The notes under the pieces were generated by a model. It was not told the origin of the DNA and did not search any database. It saw only the letters and a list, made by a program, of their open reading frames with translations. Below are positions 43,188 through 52,739 of a stretch of DNA of 64,000 bases, one piece after another (position 1 is the first letter of the stretch; every line of letters begins with the position of its first letter). Source of the DNA: Segatella oris (GTDB taxonomy: Bacteria > Bacteroidota > Bacteroidia > Bacteroidales > Bacteroidaceae); assembly GCF_900637655.1 (NCBI RefSeq), contig NZ_LR134384.1:372001-436000 (forward strand), read 5' to 3'. The translations under genes and the position numbers were made by a program.

Positions 43188-45542
43188 ATGAACATCGCGA
43201 TAAAAAAGCGACTGCTGACCTTAGTTTTGCTGCTCTCTGCTTGCAGTCTATGCCCGACTCTCCAAGCAAAAGGTGACTATCCTTATCGAAATGCGAAGTT
43301 ACCTACCGCTGAACGTGTGGCCGATCTCCTCAATCGCATGACGCTTGAAGAGAAGATCGGTCAGCTGAGATGCTTGTTGGCATGGGACTACTACACGCTA
43401 CAGCAAAACAAAGTATATCCTTCTGACACCTTCAAGAAAGACATTGCAGAAGGCAACATCGGCATCCTTTGGGCTACGTTCCGCGCTGATCCCTGGACAA
43501 AAAAGAGTCTGTCCAACGGACTTACCCCCTATCTGGCAGCACAAGCAGCCAACACTTTGCAGAAATATGCTATCGAACACACGCGCTTAGGCATTCCTCT
43601 GTTCTTTGCAGAAGAAGCTCCTCATGGGCACATGGCTATCGGGACAACGGTTCTCCCTACAGGATTAGGGCTTGCTGCCACATGGAATACAGACCTTGCC
43701 GAAGCGACAGGGCAATGTATAGCACGCCAAATCAGGTTGCAAGGAGCCCACATCAGTTTCGGCCCTGTACTCGATTTGACAAGAGATCCGCGTTGGTCGC
43801 GCGTGGAAGAGAGCATGGGGGAAGACCCTGTTCTGACAGCCTGCATGGGGGCAGCAATGGTGAAAGGCCTTGGAGGAGGAAAGCATTCACAACCTTATGC
43901 CACAATCCCGACATTGAAACACTTCGTGGGTTATGGTACGACAGAAGGCGGACAGAACGGCTGTCAGACGATTGGTGGACTGCGAGATATATGCCAAAAC
44001 TTCTTCCTTCCATTTCAGAAAGCGATTGAAGCAGGGGCAACTTCCGTCATGACTTCCTATAATTCGATGGATGGCATGCCCTCAACAGCCAATGAATGGC
44101 TCTATAATGACGTTCTGCGCAAACGTTGGAATTTCACCGGATTTGTTATTTCAGACCTCTACAGTATTGACGGATTATGGCATACGCACCATGTGGCGCA
44201 CACACTGACCGAGGCAGGTGCAATGGCACTGAAAGCCGGAGTAGACGTTGACTTGGGCGGACGTGCCTATCAACGGTTGGCCGAAGCCGTGGAGAAAGGG
44301 TGGGTAAAAGAATGTGTTATCGACTCTGCCTGTGCCCGAATACTGCGTATGAAGTTTGAGATGGGGCTTTTCGAACATCCTTTCGTCAATGTACGTGCAA
44401 CACAAGATATCAACAACACGGTCGACAAGGATGTGGCATTGAAAGCTGCACAGCAACTCATTACGCTGTTGAAAAACCAAAACAACACCCTACCTCTCAA
44501 GAGAAACATCAAGATTGCCTTAGTGGGCCCTAACGCGGACAATGCTTATAACATGCTGGGAGACTACACCGCACCGCAAAAAGAGGGCAATGTGAAGACC
44601 GTATTAAGGGGCATTCAGTCTAAAATCTCTATGCAACAGATTAAATATGTGCAGGGATGTGCCATCCGAGATACTGCCAACAGCACTATCGCCGAAGCCG
44701 TTGCCGCAGCACGGTGGGCCGATGTTGTGATAGCAGTCGTAGGTGGTTCGAGTGCCAGAGATTTCAAAACGAATTATCAAGCAACAGGAGCAGCCGAAGT
44801 GAACGCCCAACAAGTGAGCGACATGGAGTCGGGAGAAGGCTATGACCGCGCCACATTGTCGTTATTGGGACGGCAGAATGAACTGTTAGCTGCCTTGAAA
44901 CAAACAGGCAAACCACTTGTGGTAGTCTATATTGAAGGGCGTCCGCTGCAGAAGAATTGGGCTGCTCAACATGCCGATGCACTGCTCACGGCCTATTATC
45001 CAGGGCAGGAAGGCGGACAAGCTATCGCCGATGTACTCTTTGGTGACATCAACCCTGCGGGCCGTCTGCCTATCTCCGTGCCTGCTCATGTAGGCCAGTT
45101 GCCCTGCTATTACAATAAGCGTATGCCCGCTCCCCACGACTATGTAGAGATGAAGGCTGTGCCATTATATGCCTTTGGCTTCGGACTAAGCTACACAACA
45201 TTCCATTATGACAACCTGAGAATAGAGAAACACGGTGCCAATCGGTTTCATGTCACCTTTGATGTCACCAATACGGGCGATAGAGATGGTGAGGAAGTGG
45301 CACAGCTCTACATGCACGATCAGGTGGCATCTGTAGTTCAGCCGATACTGCAATTGAAACACTTCGCACGCATCTTCATACCAAAGGGAGAGACTAAACA
45401 GGTGGCATTCGACATTCTCCCAGAAGATCTGACGTTTATCGGAGCAGATATGAACCCTACCATTGAACCTCGTCCGACAGAAGTCTGCATAGGAAGTGCT
45501 TCGAACAATATCTTGCTCAAAAGTACCATAAATACAGAATAA
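43188..45542 (+). CDS. Glycoside hydrolase family 3 beta-glycosidase
   Basis: A 784-residue exported GH3 enzyme. Signal peptide MNIAIKKRLLTLVLLLSACSL; a Cys pair near its end makes lipidation possible. The N-terminal barrel domain has the nucleophile Asp323 in VISDLYSIDG and AEEAPHGHMAIGTTVLP; the alpha/beta sandwich domain starts near 410 (LLKNQNNTLPL), and a fibronectin III-like domain closes the protein (VTNTGDRDGEEVAQLYMHD). Beta-glucosidase, beta-xylosidase or beta-N-acetylglucosaminidase activities all occur in related enzymes; the fold order fits BglX-like. The frame reaches back to 43086, but the Met just before the signal peptide is chosen. First gene of the plus-strand glycan cluster. 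Confidence 0.9.
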   Translation: MNIAIKKRLLTLVLLLSACSLCPTLQAKGDYPYRNAKLPTAERVADLLNRMTLEEKIGQLRCLLAWDYYTLQQNKVYPSDTFKKDIAEGNIGILWATFRADPWTKKSLSNGLTPYLAAQAANTLQKYAIEHTRLGIPLFFAEEAPHGHMAIGTTVLPTGLGLAATWNTDLAEATGQCIARQIRLQGAHISFGPVLDLTRDPRWSRVEESMGEDPVLTACMGAAMVKGLGGGKHSQPYATIPTLKHFVGYGTTEGGQNGCQTIGGLRDICQNFFLPFQKAIEAGATSVMTSYNSMDGMPSTANEWLYNDVLRKRWNFTGFVISDLYSIDGLWHTHHVAHTLTEAGAMALKAGVDVDLGGRAYQRLAEAVEKGWVKECVIDSACARILRMKFEMGLFEHPFVNVRATQDINNTVDKDVALKAAQQLITLLKNQNNTLPLKRNIKIALVGPNADNAYNMLGDYTAPQKEGNVKTVLRGIQSKISMQQIKYVQGCAIRDTANSTIAEAVAAARWADVVIAVVGGSSARDFKTNYQATGAAEVNAQQVSDMESGEGYDRATLSLLGRQNELLAALKQTGKPLVVVYIEGRPLQKNWAAQHADALLTAYYPGQEGGQAIADVLFGDINPAGRLPISVPAHVGQLPCYYNKRMPAPHDYVEMKAVPLYAFGFGLSYTTFHYDNLRIEKHGANRFHVTFDVTNTGDRDGEEVAQLYMHDQVASVVQPILQLKHFARIFIPKGETKQVAFDILPEDLTFIGADMNPTIEPRPTEVCIGSASNNILLKSTINTE

Positions 45543-45577
45543 ACAGGCAATATACCCTTATCGAACAGTCAGCAATT

Positions 45578-46948
45578 ATGAACATCAAGAAAATAATATT
45601 GGGCATTATGGTCCTCATCACCTCAACCACAGTCGCTGCACAAGGCGATGTGTACAAGCGCTCGCAAAGCTATGAATGGCCTACCGACCCACTTGTGGTG
45701 AGAAAGCTCAAGCAATGGCAAGACTTGAAGTTTGGTGTGCTCATTCATTGGGGGCTTTATGCCGTACCGGGAATAGTGGAATCATGGTCTATCTGCGATG
45801 AGAATTGGATTTCGCGTGACACGACAAAGACCTATCAACAATACAAAGAGTGGTATTGGGGGCTGTGCAAGCAGTTCAATCCCACACGATTTGAACCTGA
45901 ACAATGGGCCTCAACGTTTAAGAATGCAGGTATGAAATACATGCTGTTCACCACGAAGCATCATGATGGTTTCTGCATGTATGACTCTAAACAAACCGAT
46001 TTCACCATTGCCCAACACGCATTTCGTGACAATCCTAAACGCGATATACTGCGCCATGTGCTTCAAGCATTCCGCAACAAAGGCTTCATGATTGGCGAAT
46101 ACTATTCAAAACCCGACTGGCACTCACAGGACTATTGGTGGGATGTCTATCCAATCAAGCACGGACGCAATGTCAACTACGACATCAAGCAATGGCCCTG
46201 GCGGTGGAATGCGTTTAAGAAATTTGTCCATGCACAAACAGAAGAGCTGCTGAGCAACTATGGCAAGATAGACATTCTGTGGCTTGATGGCGGATGGGTA
46301 TGCAAGAAAAACCAGCAAGACATAGACATGCCACGCATTGCCTCGCGTGCAAGAGAACTTCAACCCGGTCTGATTATCGTCGACCGCACTATTCATGGGC
46401 CATACGAAAACTATCAGACACCCGAGCGAACCATACCTGAAAAGCAGCTCAACTTCCCTTGGGAAAGCTGTATCCCGCTATCGAATGACTGGGGATGGGT
46501 AAGGCATCCCGCATGGAAAACATCGACTAAAGTCATCAATACGCTCGTAGAAGTGGTGGCAAAGGGTGGAAATCTCGTGTTAGGTGTAGGCCCAACAGCA
46601 GAAGGACGCATTCAACCCGAGGCCGTCAGTCGCTTGGACAGCATTGGCCAGTGGCTGCAACGGTATGGACAAGCAATTTATAACACAGTGACAACACCCT
46701 ATTACAATGAGGGAAAACTGTGGTTCACAGTCAGTAAAAATGGTCAACAACGCTATGCAGTCTATGCACTGCAAGACCATGAGCCTTTACCCAAGACACT
46801 CTCATGGCAAGTGCATACGCCCAAAAGTGTCATGCTCCTTGGTACAAAGAAAAGGCTCAAAATGATCAAAACGCATGATGGGAAGGTCACCGTTACCCTG
46901 CCGACAGGCATGAAGACCGAGCCTTTTGCATTGCAACTGAACATGTAA
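45578..46948 (+). CDS. Alpha-L-fucosidase, glycoside hydrolase family 29
   Basis: A 456-residue exported fucosidase. After a signal peptide (MNIKKIILGIMVLITSTTVAAQG) come the family motifs FGVLIHWGLYAVPG, TKHHDGFCMYDSK and the nucleophile region ILWLDGGWV (Asp237), then a C-terminal beta-sandwich. It would release terminal fucose from host glycans such as mucin or core-fucosylated N-glycans. It lies 35 nt after GH3 and upstream of susC. Confidence 0.93.
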   Translation: MNIKKIILGIMVLITSTTVAAQGDVYKRSQSYEWPTDPLVVRKLKQWQDLKFGVLIHWGLYAVPGIVESWSICDENWISRDTTKTYQQYKEWYWGLCKQFNPTRFEPEQWASTFKNAGMKYMLFTTKHHDGFCMYDSKQTDFTIAQHAFRDNPKRDILRHVLQAFRNKGFMIGEYYSKPDWHSQDYWWDVYPIKHGRNVNYDIKQWPWRWNAFKKFVHAQTEELLSNYGKIDILWLDGGWVCKKNQQDIDMPRIASRARELQPGLIIVDRTIHGPYENYQTPERTIPEKQLNFPWESCIPLSNDWGWVRHPAWKTSTKVINTLVEVVAKGGNLVLGVGPTAEGRIQPEAVSRLDSIGQWLQRYGQAIYNTVTTPYYNEGKLWFTVSKNGQQRYAVYALQDHEPLPKTLSWQVHTPKSVMLLGTKKRLKMIKTHDGKVTVTLPTGMKTEPFALQLNM

Positions 46949-47076
46949 GCGAAGGAATCTTCCAAAGGAAAACTGGAATGATTACACGCTCGACACACAA
47001 AGAAATAATAATATTCAGCAAGAAACAACTCTTTAAACCTAAGCACAATATGTTTTTATCTAAATCTATTACTCAG

Positions 47077-50000
47077 ATGAAGCAATCGAGATGTCTTTAT
47101 CAAAGCGTTCAGAGAACGGCTTTGGTAGCTTTATTTCTATTGTTTACAGTCATCACCTATGCACAGAACTTTATGGTGAAAGGCTGTATCAAAGATCAGG
47201 CAGGCGAACCTATTGCAGGCGCCACAGTGAAAATCCTTGGCACCTCTTCCGGAGGTGTTTCCGACGTTGATGGCAACTACTCCATCAAATGTTCTGCTAC
47301 AGCAACGCTTGAATTCAGCTACATTGGTTTCTCAACAAAAGCCATTGATGTGAAAGGAAGAAAGACCATTAACGTGGTTTTAGACGAAGGAAGCCAGAAC
47401 ATAGACGAGGTAGTGGTCACAGCACTTGGTATAAAGAAAGATGCCAAGAAGTTGGGCTATGCTGTCAGCTCCATTGGTTCGGCAGATTTGAACCGCACAG
47501 GTTCGGCAAGCATTGCATCCGGACTCTATGGTAAGGCCACTGGTGTGAGAATTCAATCTGCACCAGGAAGCAACTCCGCAATCTCTGTATCAGTACGTGG
47601 CCTGTCATCTATCACCGGCAATACACAGCCATTATTGGTATTAGATGGCGTGCCAATCCATAATGGGAACGCCAACAACAGTGACTATTGGACAAGCCAA
47701 CGTATCACAGCCAATGGCTTGGTTGACATCAATCCGGAGGATATTGAGAACATCTCTATCCTGAAAGGCGCGGCAGCATCAGCCCTCTATGGCTCTGAAG
47801 CGGCCAACGGTGTGATTATGATCACTACGAAATCAGCTACAAGAGGCACTGGTACCCACATTGACTTCAATGCAAGCATTGGTTTTGACAAAGTTGCCTA
47901 CATGCCGGATATACAGAAGAAGTTTGGTCCCGGCTATGACAACTGGGCATTAGGTGACGGCGAAGAAGCTGCAACAGGCTTCCGCAAAGTTTACAAAGAC
48001 CGTTCAGGAAACGCGATTACGACCCCACGTGCGACCATCTATTCATACGGCCCAGCCTATGACGGCAGTAAATCGGTGACCTACTTCGATGGCAACACAC
48101 GTCCATATAGCCCCATCAACCATAACCAGTGGGCCGATATCTTCCGCACAGGTATCAACCAGAATTATAACATTGCTATCACAAACGGCACTGAACACAA
48201 TAATGTGCGCTTCTCTTATACTTATAATCAGACGCGCTCCATGCAGTATAATTCAGAGAACAGCCGTCATAATTTCAACTTAGCCGGGGCATATGACGTT
48301 ACGCGCGACATCAAGTTGAACTATTCTGTAAGTTATCAACCACAGCGAATCAAGAACCGTCCTTATCGCATTAGCCGTCTGACCAACAACTATTCAGGTA
48401 TGTTTGGCGGATATACCGACATTGCCTACATTCGCAATCACACTGTCACCAGTCTCGGTTACATGAATAATGTTGCGCAAATCAACGGTGGATCTCCCAA
48501 TACCATGACTCCCGATGAAACGTTCCTGTATTCTCCAATGGGTTCAACCTCATTGATCAGTGAATACTTCTGGAAAGTGTTCAGCAATAATGAATATGTC
48601 AACCATGAACGCTTCATGGGTGCTGTCAACCCCACATGGAAGATTATCGATGGGCTAACACTTAGCGGACGCGTAGCAACCGACATGACAATTGAGAAGA
48701 TTGAAAACAAATACAACACCGAAAATTCACACACTTTCTCAACCAACGGACAATACAGTGACTATTATGGACTGTCAAACAGCCGTTATCGCATTTATTA
48801 TGGAGATATCATGCTGACCTATGACAAGACTTTTAATCAAAAACATAATATCACAGCCAGTGCCGGTTGGACAGGTCGTCGCGAAGACTATTATTTCTCA
48901 AGTGTCAATACCAACCAAGGACTTACACAGGAGAACTGGTTCCACCTGAATGCTTCTGTCGGCACAAAGAGTGCTAACATGGTGAAAGAAGACCAACTCA
49001 GAACCGGTCTTTTCCTTACAGCAAGCTATGGTTATGACAGCTGGCTCTACCTCGAAGGAACCACTCGCCAGGAAAAGACCTCTACACTGAAGAAGGGAAA
49101 CAATACATTCTATTATCCTTCTTTCAGCGGTAGTGTCATCTATACAGAACTAATGAAGGAGAAAAGACCTACATGGTGGGACTATGGAAAGCTGCGCTTG
49201 TCATACGGTGTTGTAGGAAACTCCCCCTCTATCTATCGTGCAAACATGGCTTATAACCAAGGTAGCATCACCCGTTCCACTACTTATACCTATAATTATG
49301 TACCAACCGACATTGGTAATGAGAACATTAAGCCCGAGCGCAAGTATGAATATGAAATCGGTATTGAGAACAAATGGTTCAACAACCGACTCGGAATGGA
49401 ACTCAGCTACTACTATAATGACATCAAAGATCAAATCCTCACCACGACTTCTGCATCTTCAATGGGTGCAAAAAGTATGCTGATGAACGTTGGAGAGCTA
49501 ACCAACAGCGGTCTTGAAGCCAGTCTCTATGGCACTCCAATCCTAACAAAGGACTGGCGACTCAACCTGAACTTCAACATCGCTTTCAACAAAAACAAGG
49601 TCAAGAAACTGGCCGATGGCTTGGATGTACTTTCTCATATGACAGTCGATAATGGCGCAGCAAGCTTAGAGTCGCATGTCGGCGAATCCATGGGCGACTG
49701 GTATGCCTACACCTATAAGACCGACGACAAAGGTAATCGCATTGTTGGCAGCAACGGTCTCTACATGACCGACACCTCTACTCGCCACAAAGTGGGCAAT
49801 GCCATGCCTAAAGCTACTGGTGGTTTCGGTGGAATGCTGAACTACAAGAACTTCGCACTGACCTTCAACTTCGACTTCCGTATCGGAGGAGATGTACTCA
49901 ACTTGCCATGGCAATACATGATGGATGCCGGTAATATTAAAGATGCTGTGGGCGTGCGCAATGCTGCAACAGGTGGTATTTACTATTACAGCGACACCGA

Positions 50001-50481
50001 TAAAGCCAGTGACAAAGGCTCTCTCCACAGGGTTAATCCTGCGGATATACCCAATTACAAACGCGGAGAAACCAAAATCAACGGTCACCTCGTATGGGAC
50101 AACGGTCTTATTCAGAAAGGTGTGAAAGAAGATGGCACACCGAATGACATCATCGTTACCCAATTCGAAGTCAATGACAACCAATACGGATGGGGTACAG
50201 GTGCAACACAAAGCTATGCCGATGCCATTCAGAAGAACAGCTATGTGAAATGCCGCGAGATTACACTTGCCTATACTCTTCCCAAATTGATTACGAAGAA
50301 GTTCCACTGTAACACCCTCACGGTGTCAGCTTATGTACGCAATCCATTCTACATCTATCGCAGTCTCAAGCTCTTCGACGCAGAAGCTACCGATGGAACA
50401 AGCTGGATCTATCAGGCACAGATTGGCGGCACAACAGCTACCTCACGCTCGTTCGGACTCACACTCCGTGCAAACTTCTAA
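47077..50481 (+). CDS. SusC/RagA-family TonB-linked outer-membrane transporter
   Basis: A 1134-residue TonB-dependent transporter importing glycan fragments. Signal peptide MKQSRCLYQSVQRTALVALFLLFTVITYA, then a carboxypeptidase-D-regulatory-like domain (about 33-115; GCIKDQAGEPIAGATVKILG, SYIGFSTKAIDV), the SusC hallmark LDEGSQNIDEVVVTALGIKKD, a plug domain with GNTQPLLVLDGVPI and DINPEDIENISILKGAAASALYGSEAANGVIMITTK, and a long barrel ending GLTLRANF. The frame is open upstream; ATGs at 46978 and 47050 are alternatives, but 47077 gives the best-shaped signal peptide. The susD partner starts 27 nt after its stop. Confidence 0.95.
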   Translation: MKQSRCLYQSVQRTALVALFLLFTVITYAQNFMVKGCIKDQAGEPIAGATVKILGTSSGGVSDVDGNYSIKCSATATLEFSYIGFSTKAIDVKGRKTINVVLDEGSQNIDEVVVTALGIKKDAKKLGYAVSSIGSADLNRTGSASIASGLYGKATGVRIQSAPGSNSAISVSVRGLSSITGNTQPLLVLDGVPIHNGNANNSDYWTSQRITANGLVDINPEDIENISILKGAAASALYGSEAANGVIMITTKSATRGTGTHIDFNASIGFDKVAYMPDIQKKFGPGYDNWALGDGEEAATGFRKVYKDRSGNAITTPRATIYSYGPAYDGSKSVTYFDGNTRPYSPINHNQWADIFRTGINQNYNIAITNGTEHNNVRFSYTYNQTRSMQYNSENSRHNFNLAGAYDVTRDIKLNYSVSYQPQRIKNRPYRISRLTNNYSGMFGGYTDIAYIRNHTVTSLGYMNNVAQINGGSPNTMTPDETFLYSPMGSTSLISEYFWKVFSNNEYVNHERFMGAVNPTWKIIDGLTLSGRVATDMTIEKIENKYNTENSHTFSTNGQYSDYYGLSNSRYRIYYGDIMLTYDKTFNQKHNITASAGWTGRREDYYFSSVNTNQGLTQENWFHLNASVGTKSANMVKEDQLRTGLFLTASYGYDSWLYLEGTTRQEKTSTLKKGNNTFYYPSFSGSVIYTELMKEKRPTWWDYGKLRLSYGVVGNSPSIYRANMAYNQGSITRSTTYTYNYVPTDIGNENIKPERKYEYEIGIENKWFNNRLGMELSYYYNDIKDQILTTTSASSMGAKSMLMNVGELTNSGLEASLYGTPILTKDWRLNLNFNIAFNKNKVKKLADGLDVLSHMTVDNGAASLESHVGESMGDWYAYTYKTDDKGNRIVGSNGLYMTDTSTRHKVGNAMPKATGGFGGMLNYKNFALTFNFDFRIGGDVLNLPWQYMMDAGNIKDAVGVRNAATGGIYYYSDTDKASDKGSLHRVNPADIPNYKRGETKINGHLVWDNGLIQKGVKEDGTPNDIIVTQFEVNDNQYGWGTGATQSYADAIQKNSYVKCREITLAYTLPKLITKKFHCNTLTVSAYVRNPFYIYRSLKLFDAEATDGTSWIYQAQIGGTTATSRSFGLTLRANF

Positions 50482-50508
50482 CATGTATAAAATTAAATAA
50501 GAAACACT

Positions 50509-52251
50509 ATGAAAAAGATAATAGCTTTAGCCTTAACAGGGCTTGCACTCTTGTCAACGACATCGTGCAGCGACTCGTCTTTCGATGCCAAATACGAAGA
50601 CCCGTCCAAGACTTCAACTGTAGGCGTGCCGCAAGTGTTCACGGCAGTGCTCTACAAAGGCAACAAATGGATGAACCCCGTGTATTATCGCTACTATGTT
50701 CAGTCTACAACCTCAGGCTTCTACTCAGGAGTTATCGGGAATGCCAATAACCGCGGGCGTTTCAGAGGAGCAGGTGAAGGATATTTCAACACACGCTGGC
50801 AGGATTTCTATGACATGCTCACACAATATCGCCTGTTGGAAGATAACTATAACAAGCTAAACGAAACCGAACAACCTTCCAACAAGATATTCCTTTTGTT
50901 GGGACGCACTGTCATGCAGGCACAGCTCCACGAAGTACTATCCATCTGGGGAGACGTTCCTTACAAGGGTGCTTCCACAATCTGGAAATCAAGCGACTAT
51001 GCAGATGCAAAGAAGAAAGACGTGTATGACAGCGATGTCGACACCTATAAACAGATCCTTATTGACTTGAAAGAAGTCGGCGACTACTTTGCTGCGGGCA
51101 ATCTGAATGCCAATGGCGTTGCCAACTTAAAGCGTCAAGACTTCACGCTTGCCAATGGAAACACCGACATATGGCAGCGTTATGTCAACTCACTCCGACT
51201 GCGCATCGCCCTCCACTTGGCTACCAATGGCGAATGTGTCACGGTTGCAAAGGCTGCCATCAAGGAGATTCTGGAAAATCCCTCAACCTATCCTCTGATT
51301 GATGACAACACTAAAAACCAAGGTGTTGCTGCCGACACACAGACCGACGACTTCAATTATGGAAAGTCAGTATCGCAAGCTCTCAACAGTTCGCCCTACA
51401 GCTCGGGTTCTCAAGCCATGCTTGATGCCATGCACGTTCCGTCTACAGGCTATCCAAATGCCAACTCCGACCCGCGCCTGCCCCTCGTTTACGATCCTAA
51501 TCCAAGTGGCAGATACGTGGCTTACGACGTGAACAAGAGCAACACCGACATATCCAATTTAGAGAGCGACAGCATCAAAGTCTATCAAAGTAAAGGCATC
51601 AAGAGTGCCAACTACTACTGTGTTATCGATTCACAGGCCGTTCAAGGTTGGGCAAACTATCAAGGCAACGAACGGCTTCCGGCATGCTGGCTCAACGCCT
51701 CCGAAGTGAGTCTGAGCATTGCCGAGTGTTATCTCAAAGGATATGGTGTTACTGCCAATGCTGCAAAAGCCAAAGACTATTTCATCAAAGGCGTAGTACA
51801 ATCATTCGCATACTACAAGGAATTGAAGACTAACAGCACGCTCTATAAGGCTATTGACAACACATACTTCAATGACAGCTACGCAGGCAAACGAAAGACA
51901 AAGTTGCCCACAGAAGCCCAAGCCCAGGCCTATGCCACGCAGATATGGGACGGAACCGAGCAGGTCGTTGCAACCCAACTATGGCTTAACTTCAGTTTTA
52001 TGAACGAATTGGAAGCATGGAATGTAGTGCGCCGGACAGGTTATCCAAAAGTGACTTTCGCTACAGATGCACAGGTCAGCAGCTATCCCAAGCCAGCTCA
52101 TCGACTGCCTTATCCAAGCGATGAACTCACCTACAATGCCGACAATGTGCAAGCAGCCATTACCAAGAATTATAAAGAGTCGACCGGTTTCTATACCAAA
52201 CTCTTCTGGGCCAACACACAAGACTACTATCAGATGGTTACTGCCCAATAG
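50509..52251 (+). CDS. SusD/RagB-family glycan-binding lipoprotein
   Basis: A 580-residue surface lipoprotein that caps the SusC transporter. Signal peptide and lipobox: MKKIIALALTGLALLSTTSCSDSS. TPR-like helices are visible (LLLGRTVMQAQLHEVLSIWGDVPY; RYVNSLRLRIALHLA), and the C-terminal end WVNxxR-like text (LNFSFMNELEAWNVVRRTGYP) resembles the SusD-like_2 branch rather than the archetypal starch SusD. It closes the plus-strand operon and is followed by a strong terminator. Confidence 0.92.
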   Translation: MKKIIALALTGLALLSTTSCSDSSFDAKYEDPSKTSTVGVPQVFTAVLYKGNKWMNPVYYRYYVQSTTSGFYSGVIGNANNRGRFRGAGEGYFNTRWQDFYDMLTQYRLLEDNYNKLNETEQPSNKIFLLLGRTVMQAQLHEVLSIWGDVPYKGASTIWKSSDYADAKKKDVYDSDVDTYKQILIDLKEVGDYFAAGNLNANGVANLKRQDFTLANGNTDIWQRYVNSLRLRIALHLATNGECVTVAKAAIKEILENPSTYPLIDDNTKNQGVAADTQTDDFNYGKSVSQALNSSPYSSGSQAMLDAMHVPSTGYPNANSDPRLPLVYDPNPSGRYVAYDVNKSNTDISNLESDSIKVYQSKGIKSANYYCVIDSQAVQGWANYQGNERLPACWLNASEVSLSIAECYLKGYGVTANAAKAKDYFIKGVVQSFAYYKELKTNSTLYKAIDNTYFNDSYAGKRKTKLPTEAQAQAYATQIWDGTEQVVATQLWLNFSFMNELEAWNVVRRTGYPKVTFATDAQVSSYPKPAHRLPYPSDELTYNADNVQAAITKNYKESTGFYTKLFWANTQDYYQMVTAQ

Positions 52252-52276
52252 CGCATTAACCCATAATAAAACCAAA

Positions 52277-52311
52277 AGAAGTATCAGAGCCTGTCTCTGG
52301 TACTTCTTTTT
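52277..52311 (+). terminator. Intrinsic terminator after susD
   Basis: AGAAGTATCAGAG (52277-52289), loop CCTGT, CTCTGGTACTTCT (52295-52307) form a 13-bp stem with one G-U pair, continued by T to 52311. It ends the GH3-GH29-susC-susD operon. Confidence 0.92.
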
Positions 52312-52499
52312 CATCATGTATAGTGAGCAGAATACAGGTGTCAGCAATCCTGTTTTCTATGGCATCTCTGCTCTGAACTTCCCTCTTCCTGCAATGTTTA
52401 TCGCCTTTGTTTCCTATATTTTCAAGCGCTGTTTCCTAAGGACAGGAAAGCAACACAACAGGCATGATTTCATCGTTTCGCAGACTTCGCCGTGCAATT

Positions 52500-52594
52500 T
52501 GCGTCACTATGCGTTGTGACTTGCGTCAGATTACGTCGCAATCTGCGTCAAAACACCGCACAACTTGAGTCATATTACACGGTAATCTGACGCA
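52500..52594. repeat. 22-bp-period array of TGnnnCA dyads, locus 5
   Basis: GCGTCA at 52501, 52523 and 52545, GAGTCA at 52567 and the inverted GACGCA at 52589 keep a strict 22-bp step. It lies between the ends of the two converging glycan clusters, in the 488-bp gene-free stretch 52252-52739. Confidence 0.85.
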
Positions 52595-52739
52595 AATGAC
52601 AACCTCTCTCTTAAAACATATGAAAGGGAACTCCTATCCGGCACGCTCTTTCCCTTTGACAATCAGTCTTTATAGGCTATTTCATGGAAAGACAACCTAC
52701 TCTGTTTGGCATTTCATCATGCGTGCTCATCTTGTCTTA

